A stretch of DNA of 64,000 bases from Sphingosinicella sp. YJ22 (GTDB lineage: Bacteria > Pseudomonadota > Alphaproteobacteria > Sphingomonadales > Sphingomonadaceae), in NCBI RefSeq assembly GCF_011320075.1, contig NZ_JAANPA010000002.1, positions 112,765 through 176,764 on the forward strand, read 5' to 3'. Every line of letters begins with the position of its first letter. Position 1 is the first letter of the stretch. The notes beneath the pieces are model-generated. The model saw only the letters and a list, made by a program, of their open reading frames with translations, was not told the DNA's origin and did not search any database. Below are positions 53,624-62,657 of the stretch, in pieces. The position numbers and the translations under genes were made by a program.

Positions 53624-55138
53624 CTAGCCGGAGGAGAAAGGCAGCCGCGTGTCGTGGGCATCGTTGGGAAGCGGCCGGATCGTATCCTGGCGGCCCGGGA
53701 ATGCGCCCCGGAACCGCTCGTTGCGGACGGTGCAATTCTCCCGATTGAACAGGCGCACGAAATATTCGCCCGGAACGGCGAGATCGGTGCGGTACTCGTT
53801 CCCCTCCAGGTCGGTGTGGTGGAAGTTCGGCTCGAAGTCGAAGGCGCGGCTGTGGTCCTTGCGCGCCGCCGGGATGAACATGCGGTTGTTGCGGAAGACA
53901 TGGCGCCGCCCTTCCCCGGGATTGCCGGCGAAGAAGACGAAATGGCCGCTCTCGGCGGTCGTGTGGGTGCCGATGATCTCGCAATCCTCGACCTCGCCGA
54001 CGCCGCCCGGGTGGGCGAGGAGCATGCCGTGGATGTGGCTGGTGCGAATGGTCATGCCCTCGAGGCGGACCCGGCTTCCCGGCGATTGCCAGGTCAGCCA
54101 GATGCAGCCGCGGCCGGCATCGTGAACGCCGCCGCGGACCAGCATGCCCTCGCCCGGCCAAGACAGGATCATGTGGTTGGGATCGTTGTTGGCGTTGCGG
54201 CTGTTGCAGTCGATGAAGCGGCAATAGCCCTGATAGTTACCGGGATAGGCGGCGAGGATCGCGCTCCTGTTGTCGTTGAACGTGCAGCGCAGGAATTCGA
54301 GATTGCCCGTCTTCACGTCGATATTCTGGCCCGGCCGCGAGCGGTCCGGCTCGACATCGACCCCGAAGCCGGGCGGGTGGCCGCGATAATTGGGAGCGGG
54401 AAAGCCGTTGCCGCTGAACTCGCAATCGACCGCCGAGAGGCCGAGCACCTGGAGCGCGGCGAGGCCGCCGCGGCCGTTGTTGCGGCACTTAACGTTTTCC
54501 AGGCGAACGTTGCGGCAGGCGCGGCCGGGCAGGCGGCCCGAGGTGATATAGTCGTCGCTGAGCAGGATCGCGTCGACCTGGCTGTGGTGGAGGTCGAGGT
54601 CCTTGAGGAGAACGTCGCTGCAGCCGTTCAGCGAGACGAGATGGGCATAGCCTTCGGGGACGCTGAGCTCGCGGGTCATGTCGCGGATGCCGCCGTCTAT
54701 CTCCAGACCTTCGATGACGATGTTGCGGCCGAGCCGGATCTCGAAGGGCATGAAGGTGGAATCGTGGACGTGGGTCCGGTGGGTCCGTCCGTTGAGGCGG
54801 ATCACGGCGCCGTAGCCGGAGATGCGCAGGCCATCGACGCCGACATATTCGGCATTCTGGACCTCGCGCGGATCGCGGTTCGCCTGCGGTACGCGGCGGC
54901 GCTGGGCGACATGATAGATGCCGCGCGGAAACACGAAATGGCCGCCGCCCGCCTGGGTCGCGTAGGCGGCGAGGCGGTGGAAGGCCTCGTAATTGTCGGT
55001 GCGCCCGTCGGGCACGAAGCCGAACCGCTCGACGACGTCGATCGCCGGCTGGCTCGGTTGGGCGAGGGCGGCCGATCGGGAGAGCGCGGCGAGAGCCGGA
55101 ATCGCGGCGGCCCCGGTCACGAAGGTCCTTCTGTCCAT
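53624..55138 (-). CDS. Tat-exported right-handed beta-helix protein
   Basis: A 504-residue protein with a twin-arginine signal (MDRRTFVTGAAAIPALAALS) and a pectate-lyase-like right-handed beta-helix from about residue 30 onward (repeated short strands such as LRISGYGAVIRL, IVIEGLEIDGG, VRLENVKCRNNGRGG and VRLEGMTIRTSHIHG). It could be a polysaccharide lyase, hydrolase or epimerase acting on the polymer made by this locus; no catalytic residues can be assigned by eye. The start at 55138 is chosen over in-frame ATGs up to 55195 because GGAAGG is well spaced and the Tat signal then leads. Confidence 0.85.
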   Translation of the reverse strand: MDRRTFVTGAAAIPALAALSRSAALAQPSQPAIDVVERFGFVPDGRTDNYEAFHRLAAYATQAGGGHFVFPRGIYHVAQRRRVPQANRDPREVQNAEYVGVDGLRISGYGAVIRLNGRTHRTHVHDSTFMPFEIRLGRNIVIEGLEIDGGIRDMTRELSVPEGYAHLVSLNGCSDVLLKDLDLHHSQVDAILLSDDYITSGRLPGRACRNVRLENVKCRNNGRGGLAALQVLGLSAVDCEFSGNGFPAPNYRGHPPGFGVDVEPDRSRPGQNIDVKTGNLEFLRCTFNDNRSAILAAYPGNYQGYCRFIDCNSRNANNDPNHMILSWPGEGMLVRGGVHDAGRGCIWLTWQSPGSRVRLEGMTIRTSHIHGMLLAHPGGVGEVEDCEIIGTHTTAESGHFVFFAGNPGEGRRHVFRNNRMFIPAARKDHSRAFDFEPNFHHTDLEGNEYRTDLAVPGEYFVRLFNRENCTVRNERFRGAFPGRQDTIRPLPNDAHDTRLPFSSG

Positions 55139-55288
55139 GACCGCCATCCTTCCGAGAAATGCCTGTCCGCGTCTAGACTTAGCCGGGGCCGACAAGCACT
55201 ATGGACCGGTCGAGGAGACGCGGCTAACGGACATTGAAGTGCGCGGCGGCCTTTGAGGTTCCGGCCGCTCGAGCAGAGGCGGTTGTCC

Positions 55289-56071
55289 ATGTTGTCGCGC
55301 GTACGTTCGATCCTCAGGCGGCGTCGGATCGGAGAGCTCGCCGTGATGGCGTTGGACCGGGTGGTGAGGCCGTTCGGATTCGGCCTGATCAGCTTCACCC
55401 GCTATGCGGTCGTGCCCGCGCCGGAGAAGGAGGGCGCTTCGGCGAGCCGGTTCGACAAGATCGCGGACGACAATCTCTGGGGCTCGGCCGAAAGCCTCAG
55501 CGGCAGGGGCTCGGAGATCCGCCAGTCCGCCCCGTATCGCGAGCGCCTGATCCGGCTGATCGAGAAACGCAAATTCGAATCGATGTTCGACGCGCCATGC
55601 GGTGACCTCAACTGGATGCGCCTGGTGCTCGAGCAATGCCCGATCAAATATGTCGGCGGGGACATCTCGACGACCGTGGTGGAGCTCAACCGGCAGCGCT
55701 ACCCGCACCTCGAATTCACCCAGTTCGACATCACTCGCGACACATTTCCCGCCGTCGACGTCTGGCACTGCCGCGACTGCCTGTTTCACCTGTCGAATGA
55801 CGATATTCTGCTGGCGCTTCGGAATTTCGCGTCGTCCGGCATCCCGTTCGCGCTCATCACCAATCATTGCGGGATGATCCGCAACGTGGACATCGAGACG
55901 GGCGGCTGGCGCTATCTCGACCTGATGCGGGCGCCGTTCAACCTGCCGCCGCCGCTCGAGCGTCTCTCGGACTATCGCTTCGGGGACCTTCCCCAGATGG
56001 TCGGCTTGTGGTCGCGCGCGCAGATCGAACAGGCGATCGCATCCGCGCAGGTCGCTGTCGGCAATGCCTGA
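55289..56071 (+). CDS. class I SAM-dependent methyltransferase
   Basis: A 260-residue methyltransferase. The SAM-binding motif is SMFDAPCGDLNWMRLVL, with an acidic second strand (YVGGDISTTVVELN) and a later VWHCRDCLFHLS block. This group (DAPCGDxxWM) is common in polysaccharide clusters and often acts on sugar hydroxyls. The first 35 residues are basic. It overlaps the next glycosyltransferase by eight bases, so the two are coupled. The ATG at 55289 is used; one at 55253 is also in frame. Confidence 0.85.
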   Translation: MLSRVRSILRRRRIGELAVMALDRVVRPFGFGLISFTRYAVVPAPEKEGASASRFDKIADDNLWGSAESLSGRGSEIRQSAPYRERLIRLIEKRKFESMFDAPCGDLNWMRLVLEQCPIKYVGGDISTTVVELNRQRYPHLEFTQFDITRDTFPAVDVWHCRDCLFHLSNDDILLALRNFASSGIPFALITNHCGMIRNVDIETGGWRYLDLMRAPFNLPPPLERLSDYRFGDLPQMVGLWSRAQIEQAIASAQVAVGNA

Positions 56072-57317
56072 AACGCCGAACAAGCCGAACCTGCTGGTCC
56101 TCGACGCGGCCTACACGTTCGAGATGATCCGCGACCGCGGGCTGGACGAATATGTTACCTGCCGCGATCTCGACGGCTTTTTCGGCCATGTGTGGAGCGT
56201 CCATCCGTTCGCGACCCTGCTCCCTTCGGAGCGGTCGGTGGCAGCCTTTGGCAAGCCGGAGATCTACGAGGTCTCCGACCGCCACACGGTCATCGAGGGG
56301 AAGGCGGGGCGCTTCACAGGTCTCCGCTATTTTTTCCCGCTCAACTTCGCCCTGTCCCAGATCGGGCTGTTCCTGTCCCTGAGGCGCCTTATCCGCCGGA
56401 GCGACATCCGAGTCATCCGCGCCGTCGATCCTCTCTATCTCGGCCTGTTCGCCTGGGCGCTGGCGCGGCTCTCACGCCTGCCGCTGCTGGTCTTCATCAA
56501 CGGCAACAACGAGAAGGTCCGGCAGAGCACGGGACAGCCGATCTATCCGCGGCTGCTCCGCCGCGCGAAGGTCGAGCGCGCCGTCGAGCGCTTCGTGCTG
56601 CGCCGCGCCGACCTTGTCGCCGCGCTCAACCAGGACAATGCCGACTTCGCGATCAAGTCCGGCGCCGACCCCGACCGCACCGTCCTGTTCCCGCTCGGCA
56701 ATCTGCTGGCGCGAGAGCATTTCGCCGATCCGGCGCAACGCGGCCGCGACGATGCGCTGTTCGACCGTCTCGGTCTCGAACCCGGGCGCTATCTGCTCTG
56801 CGTTGGGCGTCTCGAGCCGGTGAAGCGGCCGCAGGACGTGATTGCGGTCCTCGCCCGCGCGGTGGGCGCCGGCCACGATCTCAAGCTGTTCCTGGCCGGG
56901 GACGGGCGGATGCGCGAGGAGCTGCAGGCCCTTGCGCGTGAAATGGGGGTCGGCGATCGCCTGACCATCGGCGGCAATCAGGACCAGGCGAGCCTGGCGC
57001 AGCTCAATGCCCACGCCGCGTGCGTCGTCTCGCCGATCACCGGCCGGGCGCTGGCGGAATCCGCGCTCGCCGCCGCCCCGGTCGCGGCCTACGACATCGA
57101 CTGGCAGGGCGACATCATCAGGACCGGCGAGACCGGGGAACTGGTGCCGTTCCAGGATGACGAGGCGCTTGCCGCCGCGACCATTCGCCTGCTGGAAAAT
57201 CCGGGCGAGGCGGCACGGATGGGCCAAAAGCTGCGCGAGCGGGCGCTTTCAATGTTCGACCTGGAGCAGATCATCCAGCGCGAGCGGGACGCCTATACCA
57301 GGCTGATGGCCAATTAG
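56064..57317 (+). CDS. GT4-family glycosyltransferase (paralogue 2)
   Basis: A 417-residue GT-B glycosyltransferase, strongly similar to the gene at 51347: the shared segments are CRDLDGFFGHVWSVHPFATL, VSDRHTVIEGKAGRFTGL, RLEPVKRPQDVI and AYDIDWQGDIIRTGETGEL. The C-terminal SPITGRALAESALAAAPVA holds the donor-binding glutamate. Similarity runs the full length, so this is a gene duplication. Donor or acceptor specificity probably differs, for example GalNAc-type against glucose-type, but this cannot be read from the sequence. Confidence 0.9.
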   Translation: MPETPNKPNLLVLDAAYTFEMIRDRGLDEYVTCRDLDGFFGHVWSVHPFATLLPSERSVAAFGKPEIYEVSDRHTVIEGKAGRFTGLRYFFPLNFALSQIGLFLSLRRLIRRSDIRVIRAVDPLYLGLFAWALARLSRLPLLVFINGNNEKVRQSTGQPIYPRLLRRAKVERAVERFVLRRADLVAALNQDNADFAIKSGADPDRTVLFPLGNLLAREHFADPAQRGRDDALFDRLGLEPGRYLLCVGRLEPVKRPQDVIAVLARAVGAGHDLKLFLAGDGRMREELQALAREMGVGDRLTIGGNQDQASLAQLNAHAACVVSPITGRALAESALAAAPVAAYDIDWQGDIIRTGETGELVPFQDDEALAAATIRLLENPGEAARMGQKLRERALSMFDLEQIIQRERDAYTRLMAN

Positions 57318-57332
57318 GCCGGATCGGCCGCG

Positions 57333-58307
57333 TCAGGACGAGCCTTGCAGGATATCCTGGAGAACCCGGTCGCAAACCTCCATAGCGGCGACGCCCTCGA
57401 CCAAACCGGGGACCCCCTCTTCGGGCCCGTCATGGCAGGCATCGAGGAAAGCCATCAATTCGAGCTGAAGGGCCTCGCGCGGCTGCACCTCGACGCGTTC
57501 CTGGACGGCAGCGATCCGGTAGGATTCGCCGGGCCGCTGATCGAGCCCGGAATGGCGGCTGACCATGATCTCCTTGGCGAGCAGGTCGCAGTCGACGAAC
57601 ATGTCCTTGCAAGTCGCCTGGATGCTCCGCATCCTCTTGTCGGTGATCCGGCTCGCTTGGATGCGTGAGAAGCGGCCGTTGCGGTGGGTCAGCAGCGCCG
57701 CGGCATAATCGATCATCGGCCCTTCCGCCACGCCATGGGCGGACACGTCGACGGCGGGGCCGTTGAGGTGAAGGGCGAGATCGATGTCGTGAATCATGAG
57801 GTCGGTCACTACGTCCACGTCGGTGATGCGCGCGGAAATCTTGTTCGTCCGCGTGAAGTCGACGCTCACCACCTGCTCGGAAGCATCGAGCATGTTCTTC
57901 ATCTGGCGAACGGCCGGATTGAACCGCTCGATGAAGCCGACCTGGACGTGGAGGCCCGCCTGGGCCGCGAACTCCGCCACCGCGATCGATGTCGACAACC
58001 GGTCGGTGACCGGCTTCTCGACGAAGATGTGCCGCACCTTGTCCGCGGCCTCGCGGATGTAGGCCTCGTGAGTGGTTGTCGGAGTGGCGATCACGACCGC
58101 GTCCACGCCAGCCAGGGCGGCGTCGAGGTCGGCAACCGGCGCGATGCCTGCGGCTTCGCTCAGCCCGCGCGCCACATCCTGATCGACATCGAATGCGAAG
58201 CGAAGGTCCGCCGCGGCCAGCAGCGAGAGGACCCGCACATGATTCTGCCCCATCCGCCCGAGGCCGATCACCCCGATCCTCACCGGATCCCGCGCTTTCC
58301 AGCTCAT
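57333..58307 (-). CDS. Gfo/Idh/MocA oxidoreductase (WbpB-like)
   Basis: A 324-residue NAD-dependent dehydrogenase. The N-terminal Rossmann motif is RIGVIGLGRMGQNHVRV, and the conserved EKP of the active site (IFVEKPVTD) and the later MIHDIDLALHLNG are present. With the acyltransferase and aminotransferase encoded just upstream, it forms a trio of the WbpB-WbpD-WbpE type that makes UDP-2,3-diamino sugar uronates. The order here is aminotransferase, acyltransferase, oxidoreductase. It overlaps the acyltransferase gene (ATGA). The product assignment is inferred from the trio. Confidence 0.88.
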   Translation of the reverse strand: MSWKARDPVRIGVIGLGRMGQNHVRVLSLLAAADLRFAFDVDQDVARGLSEAAGIAPVADLDAALAGVDAVVIATPTTTHEAYIREAADKVRHIFVEKPVTDRLSTSIAVAEFAAQAGLHVQVGFIERFNPAVRQMKNMLDASEQVVSVDFTRTNKISARITDVDVVTDLMIHDIDLALHLNGPAVDVSAHGVAEGPMIDYAAALLTHRNGRFSRIQASRITDKRMRSIQATCKDMFVDCDLLAKEIMVSRHSGLDQRPGESYRIAAVQERVEVQPREALQLELMAFLDACHDGPEEGVPGLVEGVAAMEVCDRVLQDILQGSS

Positions 58308-58801
58308 GACGGGTCGCCCACGCGTTCGCCCGTCTCGTTCACCGTGCCGACACGGCGGGCGGGATTGCCCATGACGAGAGCATAAGGCGCGACATCGCGG
58401 GTCACCACGGCGCCTGCGGCGACCATCGCATATTCGCCGATCGTCACCCCGCAGACGATGGTCGCGTTGGCGCCGATGCTCGCGCCGGCGCACACCCGGG
58501 TCGGGGTCACCCGCCAGTCCGGATTGTGCGCGCGCGGTACCTTGTCGTTGGTGAAGCAGGCATTGGGGCCGACGAAGACGTCATCCTCGATCGTGACGCC
58601 ATGGTAGATCGACACGGAATTCTGGATCTTGCAGCGCGCGCCGACGCTCACGCCATGATCGATATAGACGTCCTTGGAGATGACGCAGCCCGGCCCGATG
58701 ACGGCATTCTCGCGAACCTGGACGTTGATCCAGATTTTCGAATCCTCGCCGATGGAGGCGGCGGGATCGACCGCGGCCGTGGAATGGATGAACGGCGCCA
58801 T
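58304..58801 (-). CDS. LbH acyltransferase (WbpD-like N-acetyltransferase)
   Basis: A 165-residue left-handed beta-helix acyltransferase, probably N-acetylating the 3-amino sugar made by the adjacent aminotransferase. Hexapeptide turns are seen from FIHSTAAVDPAASIGEDSKIW to GAVVTRDVAPYALVMGNPARRVG. The FTNDKVPRAHNPDWR loop with its His matches the WbpD/WlbB group. Its start overlaps the aminotransferase stop by one base (TGATG) and its stop overlaps the oxidoreductase start, so all three are translated together. Confidence 0.88.
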   Translation of the reverse strand: MAPFIHSTAAVDPAASIGEDSKIWINVQVRENAVIGPGCVISKDVYIDHGVSVGARCKIQNSVSIYHGVTIEDDVFVGPNACFTNDKVPRAHNPDWRVTPTRVCAGASIGANATIVCGVTIGEYAMVAAGAVVTRDVAPYALVMGNPARRVGTVNETGERVGDPS

Positions 58802-59982
58802 CAGAGCTCCCCGCCCTTCATCGCATCGACGATCGATCGGATTTGCGAATCCTCCAGATAGGGATGCATCGGCACGCTGAACACGCGCTCCGACATGTCC
58901 TCGGACACCGGGAAGTCGCCGCGGGCATAGCCGAGATAGGCGAAGGCCTCCTGCTCGTGCAGCGATTTGGCATAATAGATTGCGGTTGGCACCGACCGCT
59001 CGGCGAGCCGGCTCATGAACAGCTCACGCGATGCGCTGTCGGCGGCGATGAGCGTATATTGCGCCCATGCGCTTCGGTGCGTTTCCGGCACCGTCGGAAC
59101 GACGAGGGGCAGACCGCTGTCGGCGATCGTCGTCGAATAGCTGCGCGCGACCCTCTGCCGCTCACCCATCTCGTCGTCGAAGATCGCCAGCTTGGTGAGC
59201 AGGACCGCGGCCTGCATCGCGTCGAGCCGGCCGGTGATGCCGAGCCGGATATTCTCGTACTTGTCGCTGCCCTGGCCGTGCACCCGGATCGAGCGAAGGA
59301 CGGCGTCGAGATCCGCATCGTCGACGAAGACGGCGCCGCCGTCGCCGTAGCAGCCGAGCGGCTTGGCCGGGAAGAAGGAGGTGCAACCGATGTCGGCCAT
59401 CGATCCGGCGCGGCGATTGTCGGCCGACGCTCCGAAGCTCTGCGCGGCGTCCTGGATCACGAACAGGCCGTGCTTCGCCGCGATGCCGTTGATCGCCGGA
59501 TAATCGGCGGTCAGCCCGAACAGGTCGACCGCGATGACCGCCTTTGGCCGAAGCGCTTCAAGCGCCTCGTGATCGAGGCCCGGTAGGGGATGGATCGACC
59601 GGTCGGCGGCGTTCAGCGCCTTGATCGCTCGGTCCAGCGCCCGCGGGTCCATGTTGAAGCTGTCGGGTTCGATGTCGACGAAGACCGGCGTCGCTCCGAC
59701 CGTCGCGATGGCCTCGGCGGTCGCCATGAAGGTGAAGGGGACGGTGAACACCGCGTCGCCCGGGCCGACGCCTTTGGCCATCAGCGCCATGACGAGCGCG
59801 TCGGTGCCCGATGCGCACGACACGCAATGCCGGGTCCCGGCATATTGGGCCAGCCGCTCCTCGAGCTCGGCGACCACCGGCCCCAGGATGAACTGCCCGC
59901 TCCGCATCACCGAGCAGACGGCCTGCTCGACGTCGTCCTGGATTCGGGCAAATTGCGTTTTAAGGTCGATAAACGCGGTCAT
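58801..59982 (-). CDS. DegT/DnrJ/EryC1 aminotransferase (WbpE-like)
   Basis: A 393-residue PLP-dependent sugar aminotransferase. The N-terminal FIDLKTQFARIQDDVEQAV and GTRHCVSCASGTDALVMAL, the PLP aspartate in FVIQDAAQSFGA and the Schiff-base lysine in CTSFFPAKPLGCYGDGGAV are present. It is the first gene of the minus-strand nucleotide-sugar trio. The ATG at 59982 (MTAFIDLK) gives the family start; an ATG at 60024 would add 14 residues. It is related to, but not the same type as, the aminotransferase at 62658. Confidence 0.92.
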   Translation of the reverse strand: MTAFIDLKTQFARIQDDVEQAVCSVMRSGQFILGPVVAELEERLAQYAGTRHCVSCASGTDALVMALMAKGVGPGDAVFTVPFTFMATAEAIATVGATPVFVDIEPDSFNMDPRALDRAIKALNAADRSIHPLPGLDHEALEALRPKAVIAVDLFGLTADYPAINGIAAKHGLFVIQDAAQSFGASADNRRAGSMADIGCTSFFPAKPLGCYGDGGAVFVDDADLDAVLRSIRVHGQGSDKYENIRLGITGRLDAMQAAVLLTKLAIFDDEMGERQRVARSYSTTIADSGLPLVVPTVPETHRSAWAQYTLIAADSASRELFMSRLAERSVPTAIYYAKSLHEQEAFAYLGYARGDFPVSEDMSERVFSVPMHPYLEDSQIRSIVDAMKGGEL

Positions 59983-60208
59983 TGCTCGCTTTCTGTCAAG
60001 GACTTGAGGCGCTCCATTACTCATGTCGATTAGGCTTGGAAAGCGGCTCAGTGGAGCTTTGCAAGCGTCATAACGAAGGGCCAATCCGAGGCCGTGGCGC
60101 CGGCCCGGAAATGCCGTTACGACCGCTTCGGCGGCCTGTGGCCAGCATGAGGAAGCATTTAGGGGCGATGAGAGCAGGGATGGGCGGCGATCGGTCCAGG
60201 TGGCCGCG

Positions 60209-61678
60209 ATGATCCGAGCGCTCGCCGCCCAATCCGTCATCTATGCCGGCACGACCATCGTGCAACGCGGCGCGCAGATGGTCACCCTGCTGGTCTTGCC
60301 GCTGTTCCTGACGCCGACCGATTACGGCGCGGTCCAGATGATCGCGACCGTGGCGATCCTCGTGAACTGGGTCGGATTCCTGGAAATCTCCCAGGCGATG
60401 GCCCGATATAGCGGCGGCGGCGCGCCCTCCGAGGCGCATCGGACCTACAGCAACACGGCCTGGTGGTTCTCCGTGATCATGGCCCTGCTGCTGCTGGTGA
60501 TCGGCTTCGCGGGCCAGTATCCGCTCGCCCGGCTCATCTTCGGCGCCGCCTCCTATCCGGACGTCTACCGCCTCGGCGTGATCCTGATGGTGACCTTGCC
60601 GCTGTTCTACTTTCTCCAGCATCAGCTGCGCTTCGACTTCGATCCCAAGGGCTATGCGCTGGTCAGCATCGTCTTCGCGGCGGTGACGATGGCCGTTTCG
60701 CTCGGCCTCGCGACGGTGGTCGAGCCGGCCGTCAACGGGGTGATGCTGGGTCAGGTGATCGGCGCCGCCTGTGCCGTTCTCGTCGCAGTCCTTCGCCGCC
60801 GCGGCCTGTTTCGATTCACCTTCGACACCGCCAAGTTCCGGGAGATGGCGGCCTTCTCGCTGCCGCTGGTGCCGGCGCAGTTGGCACTGTTCGCGACGCT
60901 CTATGCGAGCCGGCTGATCGTCAACGACGTCGCGACCCTGCATGAAGTCGGCTTGTTCACCTTCGCCAGCCAGATCGCCGCGATCACCTCGCTGGCGACG
61001 CTCGGAATCAATGCGGCGCTGGCGCCTCTGATCATGGCGCATCACGAGGAGCCGTCGACGCCGCCGATGCTGGCTCGGCTGTTCGAGGGTTTCACTGCCG
61101 TCGCAATCATGCTGTGCCTGCTGCTCGGCCTGTTCGCGCCCCAACTCATCGTCCTGATCGGCAATCCGGACTATTTCGGCGCCGGGTCGCTGGTGATGAT
61201 CCTCGCGCCCGCCGCGATGCTCAGCCAGATGTACATCTTCTCGCCGGGCTTCTTCCTGGCGAAGAAGACGAGCCACCAGATGGCCGTGTCGATCATCAGC
61301 GCCGTGATCGGCATCGCCGCCAATTATCTGCTGGTGATCCGCTTCGGAATCTTCGGCGCCGCGATCGGGAGCCTGATCGGGGCGGGCGTCTTCCTGGCCC
61401 TGTGGATCGCGCTTACCCAGCGCCTTTACCGGGTGCCGATCCGATGGGGCCGGGTTTCGCTCGTGGCAGCGGTCGGAGTCGTCCTCGCCTTCGCCGGACT
61501 GGGCGGCGCGCCGGTATCCGGCCTTGTCGCGGAGAGCCTCTACAAGCTGGCGCTGATCGGGGCCGTGGGTGTGATCGCAGTGGCGGCCGGGCTTTTGCCG
61601 GGACCGCGCATGCTGGTGCGTCTCGCCTCGACTGAGCTCACTCGCCTGCGTGGACGCGGACTTGAGGGAAGCGGATGA
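60209..61678 (+). CDS. polysaccharide flippase, Wzx-like (copy 2)
   Basis: A 489-residue polytopic membrane protein of the MOP superfamily, with about fourteen hydrophobic helices. It begins ALAAQSVIYAGTTIVQRGAQ and has the family block LPLFLTPTDYGAVQMIA. Sequence resemblance to the flippase at 49493 is low, so it is not a recent duplicate. The ATG at 60209 is used (AGGTGG about five bases upstream); a GTG at 60200 is in frame. It is divergent from the nucleotide-sugar trio, with a gap of about 226 bases that holds no gene. Confidence 0.9.
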   Translation: MIRALAAQSVIYAGTTIVQRGAQMVTLLVLPLFLTPTDYGAVQMIATVAILVNWVGFLEISQAMARYSGGGAPSEAHRTYSNTAWWFSVIMALLLLVIGFAGQYPLARLIFGAASYPDVYRLGVILMVTLPLFYFLQHQLRFDFDPKGYALVSIVFAAVTMAVSLGLATVVEPAVNGVMLGQVIGAACAVLVAVLRRRGLFRFTFDTAKFREMAAFSLPLVPAQLALFATLYASRLIVNDVATLHEVGLFTFASQIAAITSLATLGINAALAPLIMAHHEEPSTPPMLARLFEGFTAVAIMLCLLLGLFAPQLIVLIGNPDYFGAGSLVMILAPAAMLSQMYIFSPGFFLAKKTSHQMAVSIISAVIGIAANYLLVIRFGIFGAAIGSLIGAGVFLALWIALTQRLYRVPIRWGRVSLVAAVGVVLAFAGLGGAPVSGLVAESLYKLALIGAVGVIAVAAGLLPGPRMLVRLASTELTRLRGRGLEGSG

Positions 61679-61797
61679 CGATTCTCGTATCGCTTGCGCC
61701 GCACGGTCGGCGCTGTCACTGATCGCGCGAACGGGCCTGCGCGGCCGGCGAGGGACGGAACAAGCTAGATCATGCGCTTAGGGAAAGAGGCAGCGCG

Positions 61798-62640
61798 ATG
61801 ACCGCCGCCGCTGAAGGGAATATCGACAAGGCCACCGTCGAAGGGTTCGGCGAGGAGTGGAACGCCTTCGACCAGATGGCGATGACGGCCGACGAGCATG
61901 AGCGGATGGCCTCCGACTATTTCTCGGTGTTCCCGTTCGACAAGCTGCCGGCCAATGCGGAGGGGTTCGACCTCGGCTGCGGTTCGGGCCGCTGGGCGGC
62001 CTGGGTGCTTCCGAAGGTGGGCCTGCTCCACTGCATCGACCCGGCCAAGGCGGCGCTTGACGTCGCTCGGCGGCGCATGGGCGACGATCCCCGCGCGCGC
62101 TTCCACAACGAGGGCGTGGACACGATCCCGCTCGCCGAGGAGAGCCAGGATTTCGGCTATTCGCTGGGCGTGCTCCACCATATTCCGGACACGGTGGCGG
62201 GGCTGAAGCAATGCGTGAAGCGGCTGAAGCCCGGCGCTCCGTTCCTGGTCTATCTCTATTATCGCTTCGACAACCGGCCGGCCTGGTTCCGCGGGGTGTG
62301 GCGCGCGTCCGACCTGCTTCGTCGCGGCATCTGCCGGCTGCCCTTCCCGGTGCGCAAGGGCGTCACCAACGTGCTGGCGGGGGCGGTCTACTGGCCGCTG
62401 GCGCGAACCGCGGCGCTCGGCGAGAAGATGGGCGCGCGGGTGTCGGTGATCCCGCTCAGCCATTATCGCGACAAGAGCTTCTACACGATGCGGACCGACG
62501 CGCTCGACCGCTTCGGGACGCGGCTGGAGCATCGCTATACCCGCGCCGAGATCGAGCGGATGATGCTCGACGCCGGCCTCACCGACATCCGCTTCCGCGA
62601 GGCTGAGCCCTTCTGGGTCGCCTGCGGCATTCGCGCCTGA
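61798..62640 (+). CDS. class I SAM-dependent methyltransferase
   Basis: A 280-residue methyltransferase. The SAM-binding motif is GFDLGCGSGRWAAWVLP, followed by LHCIDPAKAALDVA, an acidic GVDTIPL and the SLGVLHHIPDTVAGLK block of UbiE-like enzymes. The C-terminal half is helical and basic. The substrate is unknown, a sugar of the locus being likely. It is followed 17 bases later by the second aminotransferase, so the two probably form a unit with the flippase upstream. Confidence 0.88.
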   Translation: MTAAAEGNIDKATVEGFGEEWNAFDQMAMTADEHERMASDYFSVFPFDKLPANAEGFDLGCGSGRWAAWVLPKVGLLHCIDPAKAALDVARRRMGDDPRARFHNEGVDTIPLAEESQDFGYSLGVLHHIPDTVAGLKQCVKRLKPGAPFLVYLYYRFDNRPAWFRGVWRASDLLRRGICRLPFPVRKGVTNVLAGAVYWPLARTAALGEKMGARVSVIPLSHYRDKSFYTMRTDALDRFGTRLEHRYTRAEIERMMLDAGLTDIRFREAEPFWVACGIRA

Positions 62641-62657
62641 ACCCTTACGGATCCTCC

